Positions 1-8,793 of a DNA stretch of 64,000 nucleotides are shown here, piece by piece; positions within the stretch are counted from its first letter, which is position 1; each line of letters begins with the position of its first letter. Source of the stretch: Echinicola shivajiensis (GTDB taxonomy: Bacteria; Bacteroidota; Bacteroidia; Cytophagales; Cyclobacteriaceae); assembly GCF_018642165.1 (NCBI RefSeq), contig NZ_JAHHZM010000021.1, positions 1 to 64,000 of the forward strand, given 5' to 3'. The position numbers and the translations under genes were made by a program. The notes below the pieces were generated by a model, which had not been told where the DNA came from, made no database searches, and saw nothing but the letters and a program-made list of their open reading frames with translations.

Positions 1-35
1 AAACAAAGAATCCAGAGCTGAATTGACTGTAAGTC

Positions 36-77
36 AAAAAAAATAGAGGCCGATTTTCATTAATCGGCCTCTATTGG
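36..77 (-). terminator. Rho-independent terminator after the fucosidase gene
   Basis: Perfect 14-bp inverted repeat, 42-55 against 62-75, with a 6-nt loop. On the minus strand the hairpin is followed by a run of T (the A run at 36-43), as expected for intrinsic termination of the gene whose stop codon lies at 134. Confidence 0.85.
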
Positions 78-133
78 CTAAAATCGACTATCTCGCTTTT
101 TTAACTCTTGTTTTGAGACAGCCTCTTCTTTTT

Positions 134-2296
134 TTATTCTATAATAATTTCATCGACATATAGCCAAGCCTTACCTCCTGAGTTAAAATGTGGATGGGGA
201 CAAGTCTTTATGTTAATACCTTCGATCTTGAGATACCTTGCAGTATGATTGATGCTGTCCAATACATAATCTTTCACATATACCTCCATAGCAAATGGAG
301 ATATTTGATGTTTTACGGTGCCTGCTAATTCATAATGTTTTCCATCATTGGAAATATGGAAATTAACCGAATCCGGAACAAAAACAGATTCAAAGACATT
401 TTTTAAAAAGCCCACGGAAATTTTATGGATAGAAGTCTCCGTGCCTAAATCTAAAGTAGTATTAAAATCATTCCCTTCAAATCCCAGCCAATCTCCCGAA
501 CTATAATCGATGGATCCTCTGTTGAAGTCAACCAAAACATCAGTTGACAAATTTCCCCCAACATTATTCCATTTATATTCTAAAGATACCTGCACTGGCT
601 TTTTGACCTTGATGACATCCTTGCTCAGCTTTGGGCTATCTGCATAACCTTGTTGTTGGGCAAAAGCCTTAATAGTCGTGCTCTCATCTATGGTTATTGG
701 CTCAGTATAGACCTTCGATTTCTCGGAAGGTTCAGTGCCATCAAGGGTATAATAGATTTTAGCCGCTGGGGTGCTGCTTTCCAGTGAAAAGATATATTTA
801 TCATCAAACAGGTAAGTATCTTCTTGAGGCATATTAACGCTTTTTACTTTTATCGCCTCCAGTGTTTTTGCTGGGCTTCCTTCAATTTGGAATACATAGG
901 CCTGTTGAAGGTCCTGATTCAAGCTATTTCTAAGTTTATCTGGTGTTTCAATGGTTAACAACTCATTTTCATAAGTCCATTCCAAATCCTGATCGGAACC
1001 CAAAAGCTGAATAGTGGAACCTGTATTGGGGATTACTTTGGTTAGTTCTAAACTATTGCCAGGCCAGTCTAAACAAAGGGCATAAATCGTATTTCCATCT
1101 TTGCTTCTGGTATAGTAAATCTGCTCGTTTTCCTTAAAGTAGTCAAAGCTTCTGGTCTCATAAATCCCTTCCCCATTGACCTTTAGCCAGCCACCTATTT
1201 TTTCCATACTTTGCAAGGCCGCTTCAGGGATTTCTCCACTTGCGGGAGGTCCCACATCGAGTAGAAGATTTCCTCCTTTGGCCACTACTTCAATTAAAAT
1301 ATCGATAATTTCATTGGAGGATTTGAATTTATCGTTGATCCGGTGCGACCATCCCTCTCCCAATGACATGCAAAGTTCCCAAGGTTTTGGTAACGGTTTT
1401 TCAGGTAGGTGATGTAAACCCTCAGGAGACATATAATTTTCATGCCGACCTCCTGCAAGTCGATCAACAACGATCAAACCAGGCTGATTTTTTCTTGCCA
1501 TCTTGGCAATACGGTCCATATCAATATCCTGATTGGCCACAGGCAATACCTGTGCACCATCCAGCCACAAAATATCAATAGGTCCATACTCGGTCATCAA
1601 CTCTTGAATTTGCTTATAGGTAAACTCTTTGAAGTTATTCCACTTCTCAGGGTATTCCCTTGGGTCATAATTGACACTGTGGTCGGTTATGGGAAACTCT
1701 GGCGCCCAATAATCTTTATTGCTCCAATCAGGTTTGGAAAAATAAGTGCCCACACTGATTCCCTTGTCCCGGAATGCGTCAAAAAGCACTTTGGTGATAT
1801 TGGCCTCTTTATTAGTATGAAATGGACAGTCTTCCCCGGTAGTGCTAAAATCAGTTTGCTTGGTGTCAAAGAGGCAAAAGCCATCATGGTGTTTGGTGAC
1901 CATGATAAAGTATTTCATTCCAGCAGATTTTGCGGCATTCGCCCATTGTTCAGGATCGAACTTTTGGGGATTAAAGGTCTTATTGAGATTATAGTAATCC
2001 TCAAAATAACGGTCAAAATCATGGTCTCGCTCAGCAAAAGCAGGACCAACTTCCCTGGTGTCTTCAAAATTTTTGATCAGCGGCCAAGAGGCTACAGCAC
2101 CCCATTGACTATAAACTCCCCAATGAACGAAGAACCCAAATTTTTTATCTTGGAACTTTTCCAGGTTCTCTACCACCAAAGGATCGGTCTCTATTTCGGT
2201 AGGATCAAAATTTAATGAAGCATTTTGTTTCTCAGGACTTTCATTGCACCCAAACAGACACATTAATGCCAGTACCGATGCGGTAATCTTTTTCAT
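134..2296 (-). CDS. Alpha-L-fucosidase, GH29 family, lipoprotein with CHB_HEX_C and F5/8-type C domains
   Basis: 720 aa. The N-terminus is a lipoprotein signal (LFGC, Cys17), so the enzyme is probably membrane-anchored in the periplasm or on the cell surface. Residues about 45-390 are a GH29 catalytic domain: it opens with FFVHWGVYS and contains the WLDG motif, whose Asp246 fits the family nucleophile. About 490-565 resembles the chitobiase C-terminal (CHB_HEX_C) domain (IYYTLDGTEPS), and the last 140 residues look like a discoidin (F5/8 type C) sugar-binding module. The expected reaction is removal of terminal alpha-L-fucose from glycans; the exact linkage cannot be read. It is a lone gene with no SusC/SusD pair nearby, so it is not in an obvious polysaccharide utilisation locus. 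Confidence 0.93.
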   Translation of the reverse strand: MKKITASVLALMCLFGCNESPEKQNASLNFDPTEIETDPLVVENLEKFQDKKFGFFVHWGVYSQWGAVASWPLIKNFEDTREVGPAFAERDHDFDRYFEDYYNLNKTFNPQKFDPEQWANAAKSAGMKYFIMVTKHHDGFCLFDTKQTDFSTTGEDCPFHTNKEANITKVLFDAFRDKGISVGTYFSKPDWSNKDYWAPEFPITDHSVNYDPREYPEKWNNFKEFTYKQIQELMTEYGPIDILWLDGAQVLPVANQDIDMDRIAKMARKNQPGLIVVDRLAGGRHENYMSPEGLHHLPEKPLPKPWELCMSLGEGWSHRINDKFKSSNEIIDILIEVVAKGGNLLLDVGPPASGEIPEAALQSMEKIGGWLKVNGEGIYETRSFDYFKENEQIYYTRSKDGNTIYALCLDWPGNSLELTKVIPNTGSTIQLLGSDQDLEWTYENELLTIETPDKLRNSLNQDLQQAYVFQIEGSPAKTLEAIKVKSVNMPQEDTYLFDDKYIFSLESSTPAAKIYYTLDGTEPSEKSKVYTEPITIDESTTIKAFAQQQGYADSPKLSKDVIKVKKPVQVSLEYKWNNVGGNLSTDVLVDFNRGSIDYSSGDWLGFEGNDFNTTLDLGTETSIHKISVGFLKNVFESVFVPDSVNFHISNDGKHYELAGTVKHQISPFAMEVYVKDYVLDSINHTARYLKIEGINIKTCPHPHFNSGGKAWLYVDEIIIE

Positions 2297-2799
2297 TTTC
2301 TATTTAGTAATGATGATCAATGTACAACTTAGATCATTTAACGGGATTAGGGCTTTGAGACTGCGAATATACCTTTAAATAAAAAATAACCCTATTGATC
2401 AGCTTAGAAGTTGCCAATTGAGCCACTACAGGATAATGTTTGATATTGTAGCCGGCGTCCTCACCTGATCTTCCTTTGGAAAATTTCTGTCATTTGCAAT
2501 AGATCTGAGCAGCCAAATGACTCAAAGACATCAATCATAGAAATACTACACTTTTTGGATTGCTCTGCACTTCATAAAATCCGATAACAAAGTCGGTTTT
2601 TAGAAGAAACTTCCAGTTTTAAGGAGGATAACTCCATTGCTATTGAGCTTTGACCGAGTAACTGTTTCTCTTTTGGTGGATTCACTTTCTTGTGAGCTGT
2701 ACACTAAAAAGTGAATTCGAGCCCTAATATCTATTGAATAACAACAGACCTAATTTTCAGATGAATTCAGGGGGCCATGTTGCATTTCTTGGTGACCAA
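2297..2799. other. Intergenic stretch without a recognisable gene
   Basis: About 500 bp between the start of the fucosidase gene and the end of the hemoglobin gene. It should hold the fucosidase promoter near its left end. I see no ORF of credible composition, no RNA gene and no clear terminator for the upstream minus-strand gene. Confidence 0.5.
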
Positions 2800-3180
2800 C
2801 TATAAACCAATCATCTGACCTTTCAAAGAATATGCTATAGCTAGCACATCTTTTTGGGATTGCTCATCAATATTATTTTTTGCTAAGGCCGCCATAATAT
2901 CATCCATCACATCCATATATTCTCCCTTTGATATATTCATTCCCGTGTGGGCTTTGACCATATCCTTACCAGTATACTCTTCAGGCCCTCCGCTTCCGGA
3001 TGCAAGGAAATTTATAAGATGCTGCCTTACTTCAGCAAAATGCTTGGGATCATCCTTTAAGGGTAAAAACCGAGCTTTTACAGAGGGATTGGTCATATGA
3101 CCCTCTACAATATCATCCACCAACTTAGTGATACCTTCTATTCTCCCAAGTCGCTCATAAAGTGTTTTTTCGGGTTCCAT
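2800..3180 (-). CDS. Truncated hemoglobin, group 1 type
   Basis: 126 aa, the normal length of a 2-on-2 globin. It starts with the family pattern YERLGRIEGI and carries GGPEEYTG followed by the proximal heme ligand in KAHTGMNIS (His78). Such proteins bind O2, NO or CO through a b-type heme; roles in NO detoxification or oxygen delivery are typical but not decided by sequence. It has no signal peptide and should be cytoplasmic. It stands alone, with long non-coding DNA on both sides. A second, unrelated globin domain occurs in the cyclase fusion at 30561. Confidence 0.93.
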   Translation of the reverse strand: MEPEKTLYERLGRIEGITKLVDDIVEGHMTNPSVKARFLPLKDDPKHFAEVRQHLINFLASGSGGPEEYTGKDMVKAHTGMNISKGEYMDVMDDIMAALAKNNIDEQSQKDVLAIAYSLKGQMIGL

Positions 3181-3790
3181 AATTTAATTATTTAGTTTAA
3201 ATTGATCAATTTCGCTTCTGTATTGACTCCAAGCAAGTATTTTGAAAATGGAGGAAAACCTTAATTTCGAGAATTTTTAGACTTTAGGATTCATCAAAAC
3301 CTATTCTAGATCAATAGTAACATATTTGAAGTCCATTTAACCTTAGCAAAAAGATTTACAACAAACCCGATAATTACTAAATGATAGCAGCAATGCTCAA
3401 AATTTCACCCCAAAAAGAAAACTGGGTTTAGTATTATACAATATAAGCATTACGCCAGTCATCTAATAGGTTGAATTAAAAATAGTTACGAAAGAAAATC
3501 TTAAATGTCCTCACTAAGCTATTAGGCTAAAATATAAAAAAGTTTAATCCCTAAATAGTCATTATAGATCATTTGCTTAGGACTAATTCCTTACTGCTGT
3601 AATTCCATTATCCACTTTGATTCCACCGGGTTTCTACTATCTGTTTTTTTGATCAAGAACTACCAAATTAGATTAGAGCTAGAAAAAAAGTCTTGCCAAG
3701 CCACTTATAAAATTATTTTTCAGTCGTTGTAAAGTTTGGTCCTTTATCTATATCTTAGAATTTATTGCCATTATTAACCTAAATTCCGAA
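3181..3790. other. 610-bp AT-rich divergent intergenic region
   Basis: It separates the minus-strand hemoglobin gene from the plus-strand GntR-type gene and must contain both promoters. No ORF, RNA gene or strong hairpin is evident. Confidence 0.5.
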
Positions 3791-4840
3791 ATGATCGCAA
3801 GTTCATCTTCCATAAGAATCGATTCTGAATCAAGGATTCCTAAATACCAGCAAATCATCAATTCCATCATCGAGGACATTGAAAAGGGAGCACTTTCAGT
3901 TGGAGAAAAAATCCCCTCTATCAACGAAATCAGTGAAGGACATTACCTGTCCAGGGACACTGTAGAAAAAGCCTATAGCCTGCTTAAGAAAAAGAAAATC
4001 ATTATTTCGGTAAAAGGAAAAGGCTATTATGTAGCCAGAAACGTCTCGCAGTCCCAAACCAAAGTACTTTTTTTACTCAATAAGCTATCTAATTATAAAC
4101 TGCGGATTTATAATTCATTCGTTAATAGCTTGGGGCCTGATTCCCAAGTGGATTTAAATGTTTATCACTGCGATCCAAAGAATCTAATTAACCTCTTAAA
4201 GGAGAATAAGGGTGCCTATGATTATTATGTCATTATGCCCCATTTTAAGGATAAGGAATTAAACCATCTGAATTATGATCAGGAAGTAATCAAAAGTATA
4301 ACTGATATTCCTTCTGAAAAGGTGATCATCATGGACAATTACCTCCCAGATGCCGGTTTGGAGACGGCAGCGATTTATCAGGATTTTAAAATGGACATTT
4401 ACCAGGCGCTGAAAGAGGGCCTTGCCAGGATTAAAAAATATGGCAAGCTAATTTTAGTATATCCAGATAAAGTCATATATCCTTATCCAAGCGAAATTAA
4501 ACAAGGCTTTAAAAAGTTTTGTGTGGAATTTGATATCAACTTTGAGATCATTGATACCATATATGCCGATATGGAACTGGACCAACATGATGCTTATATA
4601 ATTATTGAGGAAAATGACCTGATTAATTTGATCAAGCAGATCAGGGAAAAAGACTTTGAACTTGGAGAAGATATAGGGGTGATTTCCTATAATGATACGC
4701 CATTGAAGGAACTACTGGGGATTACAGTCATGTCTACGGATTTTAAGGTTATGGGAGAAACTGCGGCCTATATGATTAAGAAGCATAAAAAGGAAGTGGT
4801 GAAAAATGTCTTTAACTTTATTGACCGGGGCTCCATTTAA
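3791..4840 (+). CDS. GntR-type transcriptional regulator with periplasmic-binding-protein-like sensor domain (first paralog)
   Basis: 349 aa. Residues about 15-85 form a GntR winged helix (KYQQIINSIIEDIEKG..GEKIPSINEIS..LSRDTVEKAYSLL). The remainder (about 92-345) looks like a LacI/periplasmic-binding-protein fold that would bind a small effector; it ends with the usual DIGVISYNDTPLKELL segment. This architecture is common in Bacteroidota regulators of sugar or nucleoside uptake. It lies 96 bp upstream of the NCS1-type permease on the same strand and is a close paralog of the gene at 7728. The two bracket the permease-esterase cluster, so this protein probably controls it. The effector is unknown. 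Confidence 0.9.
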   Translation: MIASSSSIRIDSESRIPKYQQIINSIIEDIEKGALSVGEKIPSINEISEGHYLSRDTVEKAYSLLKKKKIIISVKGKGYYVARNVSQSQTKVLFLLNKLSNYKLRIYNSFVNSLGPDSQVDLNVYHCDPKNLINLLKENKGAYDYYVIMPHFKDKELNHLNYDQEVIKSITDIPSEKVIIMDNYLPDAGLETAAIYQDFKMDIYQALKEGLARIKKYGKLILVYPDKVIYPYPSEIKQGFKKFCVEFDINFEIIDTIYADMELDQHDAYIIIEENDLINLIKQIREKDFELGEDIGVISYNDTPLKELLGITVMSTDFKVMGETAAYMIKKHKKEVVKNVFNFIDRGSI

Positions 4841-4936
4841 TGTTAGGATTTGACTATCGTCCATAACAGTACAGGACAGCTGTTTCTTTGAACTTTTTTA
4901 TTTTCACAATTACCCAGAATACGTAAAAATAGAAAT

Positions 4937-6385
4937 ATGTCCCAAAAAAGTAACCTAGTAAAGAAGCTAGAAGCTGTTAATGAACATGAAAGAGAGCCTA
5001 TCCCAAAGCATGAGCTAAAAAGCTGGAAAAGCTTTATTGGAACTTATGCAGGTGAACACACAGCAGGAACCGAGTTTGTTTTAGGCCCCCTATTTGTCGC
5101 CCATGGGGCGAGTGCCATTGATTTGGTGACAGGACTTTTGATTGGGAATATTTTAGCTGTATTAAGCTGGGCTTTTTTAACGGGGAAGGCGGCTACTAAA
5201 ACCCGGCTCACGCTATATTTTCAACTTGAAAAGATTGCAGGTAGTCGATTTACCATGATTTATAATTTGGTCAATGCAGTGGCATTTTGTTTTTTGGCCG
5301 GAGCCATGATTACAGTGGCAGCAACGGCTGTGGGCATTCCTTTTGACATGGCCATGCCAGCCCTCAATGATAACCTTCCTACGAGTGTGGGTTTTGTCAT
5401 CACTGTTTTTGCAGTTGGGACCATTACCACAGTCATCGCCATGTTTGGCTTTAACCAAGTGGTGAAATTTGCCAATATTGCAGCCCCTTGGATGATCATG
5501 ATTTTTGTTGCAGCTGCTGTGACAGTTTTGCCGCGATTGGGGATCAACTCCATCAGTGACTTTTGGCCTGTAGCCAAAGAGACTATCTGGTCAGGTCAGC
5601 CTTTGGAGGGAAATACGAAGTTCACCTTTTGGCATATCATGTTTTTCGCATGGTTCTGCAATATGGCCATGCACATAGGGATGGCAGATATGTCCATCTT
5701 AAGATATGCAAAAAAATGGACGGCTGGTTTTGCAACCTCTACAGGCGTGTTTTTAGGACATTATGTTGCTTGGATCGCTTCAGGTATCCTATATTCTTTG
5801 TTCCTGTTGGAGTCAGACAATAGTTTGGTGTTTGCGCCTGGACCAATTGCCTATGAAGCCGTGGGGATTGCTGGGGCCATCTGTGTGATCATCGCTGGCT
5901 GGACGACTGCAAACCCTACTTTGTATCGGGCTGGTTTAGCCATACAATCCATCAATCCCAAGTGGAAAACATGGAAAGTGACTTTGTTTGTAGGCTTGAT
6001 CACGACGATTGCAGCTTGTTTCCCGGCATTAATGATGCAGCTATTGGACTTTGTGGCCCTTTATGGTTTAGTATTGATGCCATTAGGTGCTGTTGTCTTT
6101 ATTGATATTTTCCTTTTACCAAAAATAGGACTGAAATCAAATTTTGCAGAATTCAATAAAAGCTCTTTTAATCCAGCAGTAGGTATTACATGGCTAGTCA
6201 CTTTGATATTCTGTGTAGGTCTCAATTTCTTTGGAGAAATTGAGATCTTCTTCTTAGGACTGCCTGGCTGGTTTGTGGCAGTAATCGTTTATTTGGTCAG
6301 TAGTAAGCTGGTACAAAGAAACTATAAAGAGGTGGCAAGTCCATCAGTAGTTACAAAAACAAGAAAAACAGTTCCTATCAACTGA
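4937..6385 (+). CDS. NCS1-family (purine/cytosine-permease-like) membrane transporter
   Basis: 482 aa, hydrophobic throughout with about 12 membrane segments, matching the nucleobase:cation symporter-1 family in length and layout. The N-terminus contains a hydrophilic KHELKSWKSFIGTYAGEHTAGTEF-like lead-in; the first membrane part carries GPLFVAHGAS. The substrate could be a nucleobase, hydantoin, vitamin or another small ring compound; nothing in the sequence fixes it. It follows a GntR-type regulator and is followed after 12 bp by a 60-aa membrane protein and then an exported esterase, which suggests an uptake unit for a compound released by that esterase. Confidence 0.85.
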   Translation: MSQKSNLVKKLEAVNEHEREPIPKHELKSWKSFIGTYAGEHTAGTEFVLGPLFVAHGASAIDLVTGLLIGNILAVLSWAFLTGKAATKTRLTLYFQLEKIAGSRFTMIYNLVNAVAFCFLAGAMITVAATAVGIPFDMAMPALNDNLPTSVGFVITVFAVGTITTVIAMFGFNQVVKFANIAAPWMIMIFVAAAVTVLPRLGINSISDFWPVAKETIWSGQPLEGNTKFTFWHIMFFAWFCNMAMHIGMADMSILRYAKKWTAGFATSTGVFLGHYVAWIASGILYSLFLLESDNSLVFAPGPIAYEAVGIAGAICVIIAGWTTANPTLYRAGLAIQSINPKWKTWKVTLFVGLITTIAACFPALMMQLLDFVALYGLVLMPLGAVVFIDIFLLPKIGLKSNFAEFNKSSFNPAVGITWLVTLIFCVGLNFFGEIEIFFLGLPGWFVAVIVYLVSSKLVQRNYKEVASPSVVTKTRKTVPIN

Positions 6386-6397
6386 AATAACCTGATT

Positions 6398-6580
6398 ATG
6401 AACAATATATATAAGATCATCTCCTTTATCGCATTAGGACTGAACATAGTGCCATCATTTTTGGTGTTTTCAGGCTCGATCACAGCAGATCTTTGCAAAA
6501 TACTCATGTTTGTTGGTACAGTGGTATGGTTTCTTACCGCGCCAAAATGGATGAATAAAAAACAGGAAGCCCAGATTTAA
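6398..6580 (+). CDS. Small membrane protein downstream of the NCS1-type permease
   Basis: 60 aa with two predicted hydrophobic segments (about 6-28 and 32-52) and a short basic tail (WMNKKQEAQ). It starts 12 bp after the permease stop codon on the same strand, so it is probably cotranscribed. I do not recognise a family. Its place suggests a small accessory subunit of the transporter, but that is inference. Confidence 0.65.
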   Translation: MNNIYKIISFIALGLNIVPSFLVFSGSITADLCKILMFVGTVVWFLTAPKWMNKKQEAQI

Positions 6581-6674
6581 AGCAGCTTTTTCAATACTTT
6601 GTAGAAAATAAGTCTTCCTTGACAAAGCTAAAATTCCTATATTTTGGACTTCCAAAGTAAATCAATATAACCCA

Positions 6675-7583
6675 ATGCCTAAAATTCAGTACATAATAGC
6701 CATTATCTTGTTGGCAATCCCCATTATTTGTAGTGCGCAGCAAGAGACATTCCCTCTTTATTCAGGAGATGCCCCTAATACAAAGGCACTTTTGGACAAG
6801 GATGTAATTGGTAATGGTGGAAGAATAGAAAGGGTAGCCACTCCCCAGATAACAGTTTATAGGCCGCAAAAAACAGCGAGCAATAGAAAGGCCATTTTGA
6901 TATGCCCAGGAGGGGGATATGGAATCATTGCTATTCAGCATGAAGGGCATCAGATAGCCAGATGGTACAGCGAGAGAGGATATACTGCAGCGGTACTTAA
7001 ATATAGGCTACCTGAAGAAGCTCTCCTTAATGAGTCTTGGAATGTGCCTTTGATGGATGCAGAAGAAGGTATTCGTTTTTTGAGAAGAAAGGCAAAAAAA
7101 TGGGATTATGACAGCGATAAGATTGGTGTTTTAGGTTTCTCAGCAGGAGGCCACCTTGCCTCATCCGTTTCTGTTCATAACCATCCTACCCAGGACAAAC
7201 AACCTAGTTCAAGGCCTGATTTTAGTGTTTTGGTCTATCCAGTTATCAGTATGGATACGAGCATTACCCATCAGGGATCAAGACATAATTTGTTGGGTGA
7301 AAAGCTCAACTCAGATCTTGAAAATTACTTCTCCAATGAAACACAAATAAAGAATACTACACCTCCCGCTTTTTTAGTCCATAGCTGGGATGATACTGCT
7401 GTACCTGCAGAAAATTCCATCAGGTATGCCAAAGCACTTAATCAGGAGGGCATCAAAAGCGAACTTCACCTATTTGAAAAGGGAGGGCATGGATACGGTA
7501 GAGGAAATGTTGAAAGTCATGGAAATGCCTCCCGTTGGTTGGAATTGAGTGACCAGTGGATTTCAGATCTGTTTTCTGAATAA
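6675..7583 (+). CDS. Exported alpha/beta-hydrolase, acetylxylan-esterase-like / BD-FAE-like esterase
   Basis: 302 aa with a cleavable signal peptide (ending ..IICSAQQ). Alpha/beta-hydrolase features are in order: oxyanion segment CPGGGYG (77-83), nucleophile elbow GFSAGG (Ser156), acid DDTAVP (Asp240) and His272 in GGHGYG. The best family guess is the acetylesterase/xylan esterase group, which removes acetyl or short acyl groups from carbohydrates in the periplasm. It closes the cluster of permease and 60-aa protein between the two GntR paralogs. Confidence 0.88.
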   Translation: MPKIQYIIAIILLAIPIICSAQQETFPLYSGDAPNTKALLDKDVIGNGGRIERVATPQITVYRPQKTASNRKAILICPGGGYGIIAIQHEGHQIARWYSERGYTAAVLKYRLPEEALLNESWNVPLMDAEEGIRFLRRKAKKWDYDSDKIGVLGFSAGGHLASSVSVHNHPTQDKQPSSRPDFSVLVYPVISMDTSITHQGSRHNLLGEKLNSDLENYFSNETQIKNTTPPAFLVHSWDDTAVPAENSIRYAKALNQEGIKSELHLFEKGGHGYGRGNVESHGNASRWLELSDQWISDLFSE

Positions 7584-7605
7584 AAGAACAGAATATAATC
7601 ATTTA

Positions 7606-7627
7606 TGGCAAGCATTTGTGCTTGCCA
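7606..7627. repeat. Hairpin TGGCAAGCA-TTTG-TGCTTGCCA
   Basis: Perfect 9-bp inverted repeat with a 4-nt loop between the esterase stop and the second GntR gene. There is no T run, so it is a weak terminator candidate at best. It could instead be an operator or a transcript 3'-end structure. Confidence 0.55.
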
Positions 7628-7727
7628 AAGAGTAGTTAACCCTAAGCTTATTTTAATTCTAAACCTTGCGATACTTCGATATCGTGCATGTAGAATTATG
7701 TTTTATTGTTAACAAACTCCCAAAATT

Positions 7728-8789
7728 ATGATTTTAGTTGAAAAAAACCTCTTACTTAAAATTGATGGTAAATCCAGAATCCCAAAATACCAGCAAATTG
7801 TAGATTCCATTATTAAGAATATAGAAAGTGGGGCTCTGATGGTAGGTGATAAACTTCCTTCCATCAACGATATCAGTGAGGAATATTATCTTAGCCGCGA
7901 TACAGTAGTGAGGGCCTATAATCTTCTTCGTGAAAAGAAGATTATTACTTCAGTGGTCAGCAAAGGTTTTTATGTAAACAAAGCAGTAAACAGTTCTAAC
8001 CATAAAACACTGTTTATACTTAATAAACTCAGTAACTATAAACTGGAGATCTTCAATACTTTTGTCAACAGCATGGGCTCAGACAACCAGATTGACCTGC
8101 GTATTTATCACTGTGATTCCCAACTATTGGTAAATATTTTGGAAGAGAATATAGGAGCTTATGACCATTTTGTACTGATGCCTCATTTTAAAAAGGACGC
8201 TGTGAATCATGCTCATATTCATTGCAATGAGCAAGTTCTGGAATGTCTGAAGAAAATTCCAACGGACAAATTGGTGATCATGGATAACTACTTACCGGAA
8301 TTGGGAGAGGATATTGCCTGTATCTATCAGGATTTCAAGCAGGATATATATCAAGCCATGGAAGAAGCTTTACAAAAACTAAAGAAATATAATAAGCTTA
8401 TTCTGGCATTCCCTGATAATCTGATCTATCCCTATCCAAAAGAAATCATGCAAGGTTTTTTGAATTTTTGTAATACCCATGATTTTGATGCAGAGGTCCT
8501 TGACAAGATTTATCCAGACATGGAATTACAGGAAAAAGATGCCTATATCATTATTGATGAAAATGACCTGGTCAGCTTGGTGAAGCAAACACGTGATAGG
8601 CAATTTGAAATTGGTAAGGATATTGGCGTGGTTTCCTATAATGACACCCCGCTAAAGGAACTATTTGAAATTACAGTGATATCCACAGACTTTGAACTGA
8701 TGGCAGAGTCAGCAGCCTATATGATCAAAAAACATAAGCAGGAGCTAGTTCCAAATATATTTAGATTTATAGATCGGGGTTCGTTGTAG
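7728..8789 (+). CDS. GntR-type transcriptional regulator with periplasmic-binding-protein-like sensor domain (second paralog)
   Basis: 353 aa, with the same architecture as the regulator at 3791: winged helix about 20-90 (SRIPKYQQIVDSIIKNIESG), then an effector-binding domain. Long stretches are shared between the two (LSNYKL, VIMDNYLPE-type, IYPYP, DIGV.SYNDTPLKELF, FIDRG at the C-terminus), so they arose by duplication. The region around YHCD and the loop after MPHFK differ most (there is a short HIHC insertion here), which may mean different effectors. The stop codon lies 4 bp from the end of the convergent propeller gene. Confidence 0.9.
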   Translation: MILVEKNLLLKIDGKSRIPKYQQIVDSIIKNIESGALMVGDKLPSINDISEEYYLSRDTVVRAYNLLREKKIITSVVSKGFYVNKAVNSSNHKTLFILNKLSNYKLEIFNTFVNSMGSDNQIDLRIYHCDSQLLVNILEENIGAYDHFVLMPHFKKDAVNHAHIHCNEQVLECLKKIPTDKLVIMDNYLPELGEDIACIYQDFKQDIYQAMEEALQKLKKYNKLILAFPDNLIYPYPKEIMQGFLNFCNTHDFDAEVLDKIYPDMELQEKDAYIIIDENDLVSLVKQTRDRQFEIGKDIGVVSYNDTPLKELFEITVISTDFELMAESAAYMIKKHKQELVPNIFRFIDRGSL

Positions 8790-8793
8790 TCAT

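Noticed and set aside
1442-2215. 257-codon plus-strand frame opposite the fucosidase gene
   Set aside because: It is an antisense shadow of a clear GH29 gene and has no family pattern.
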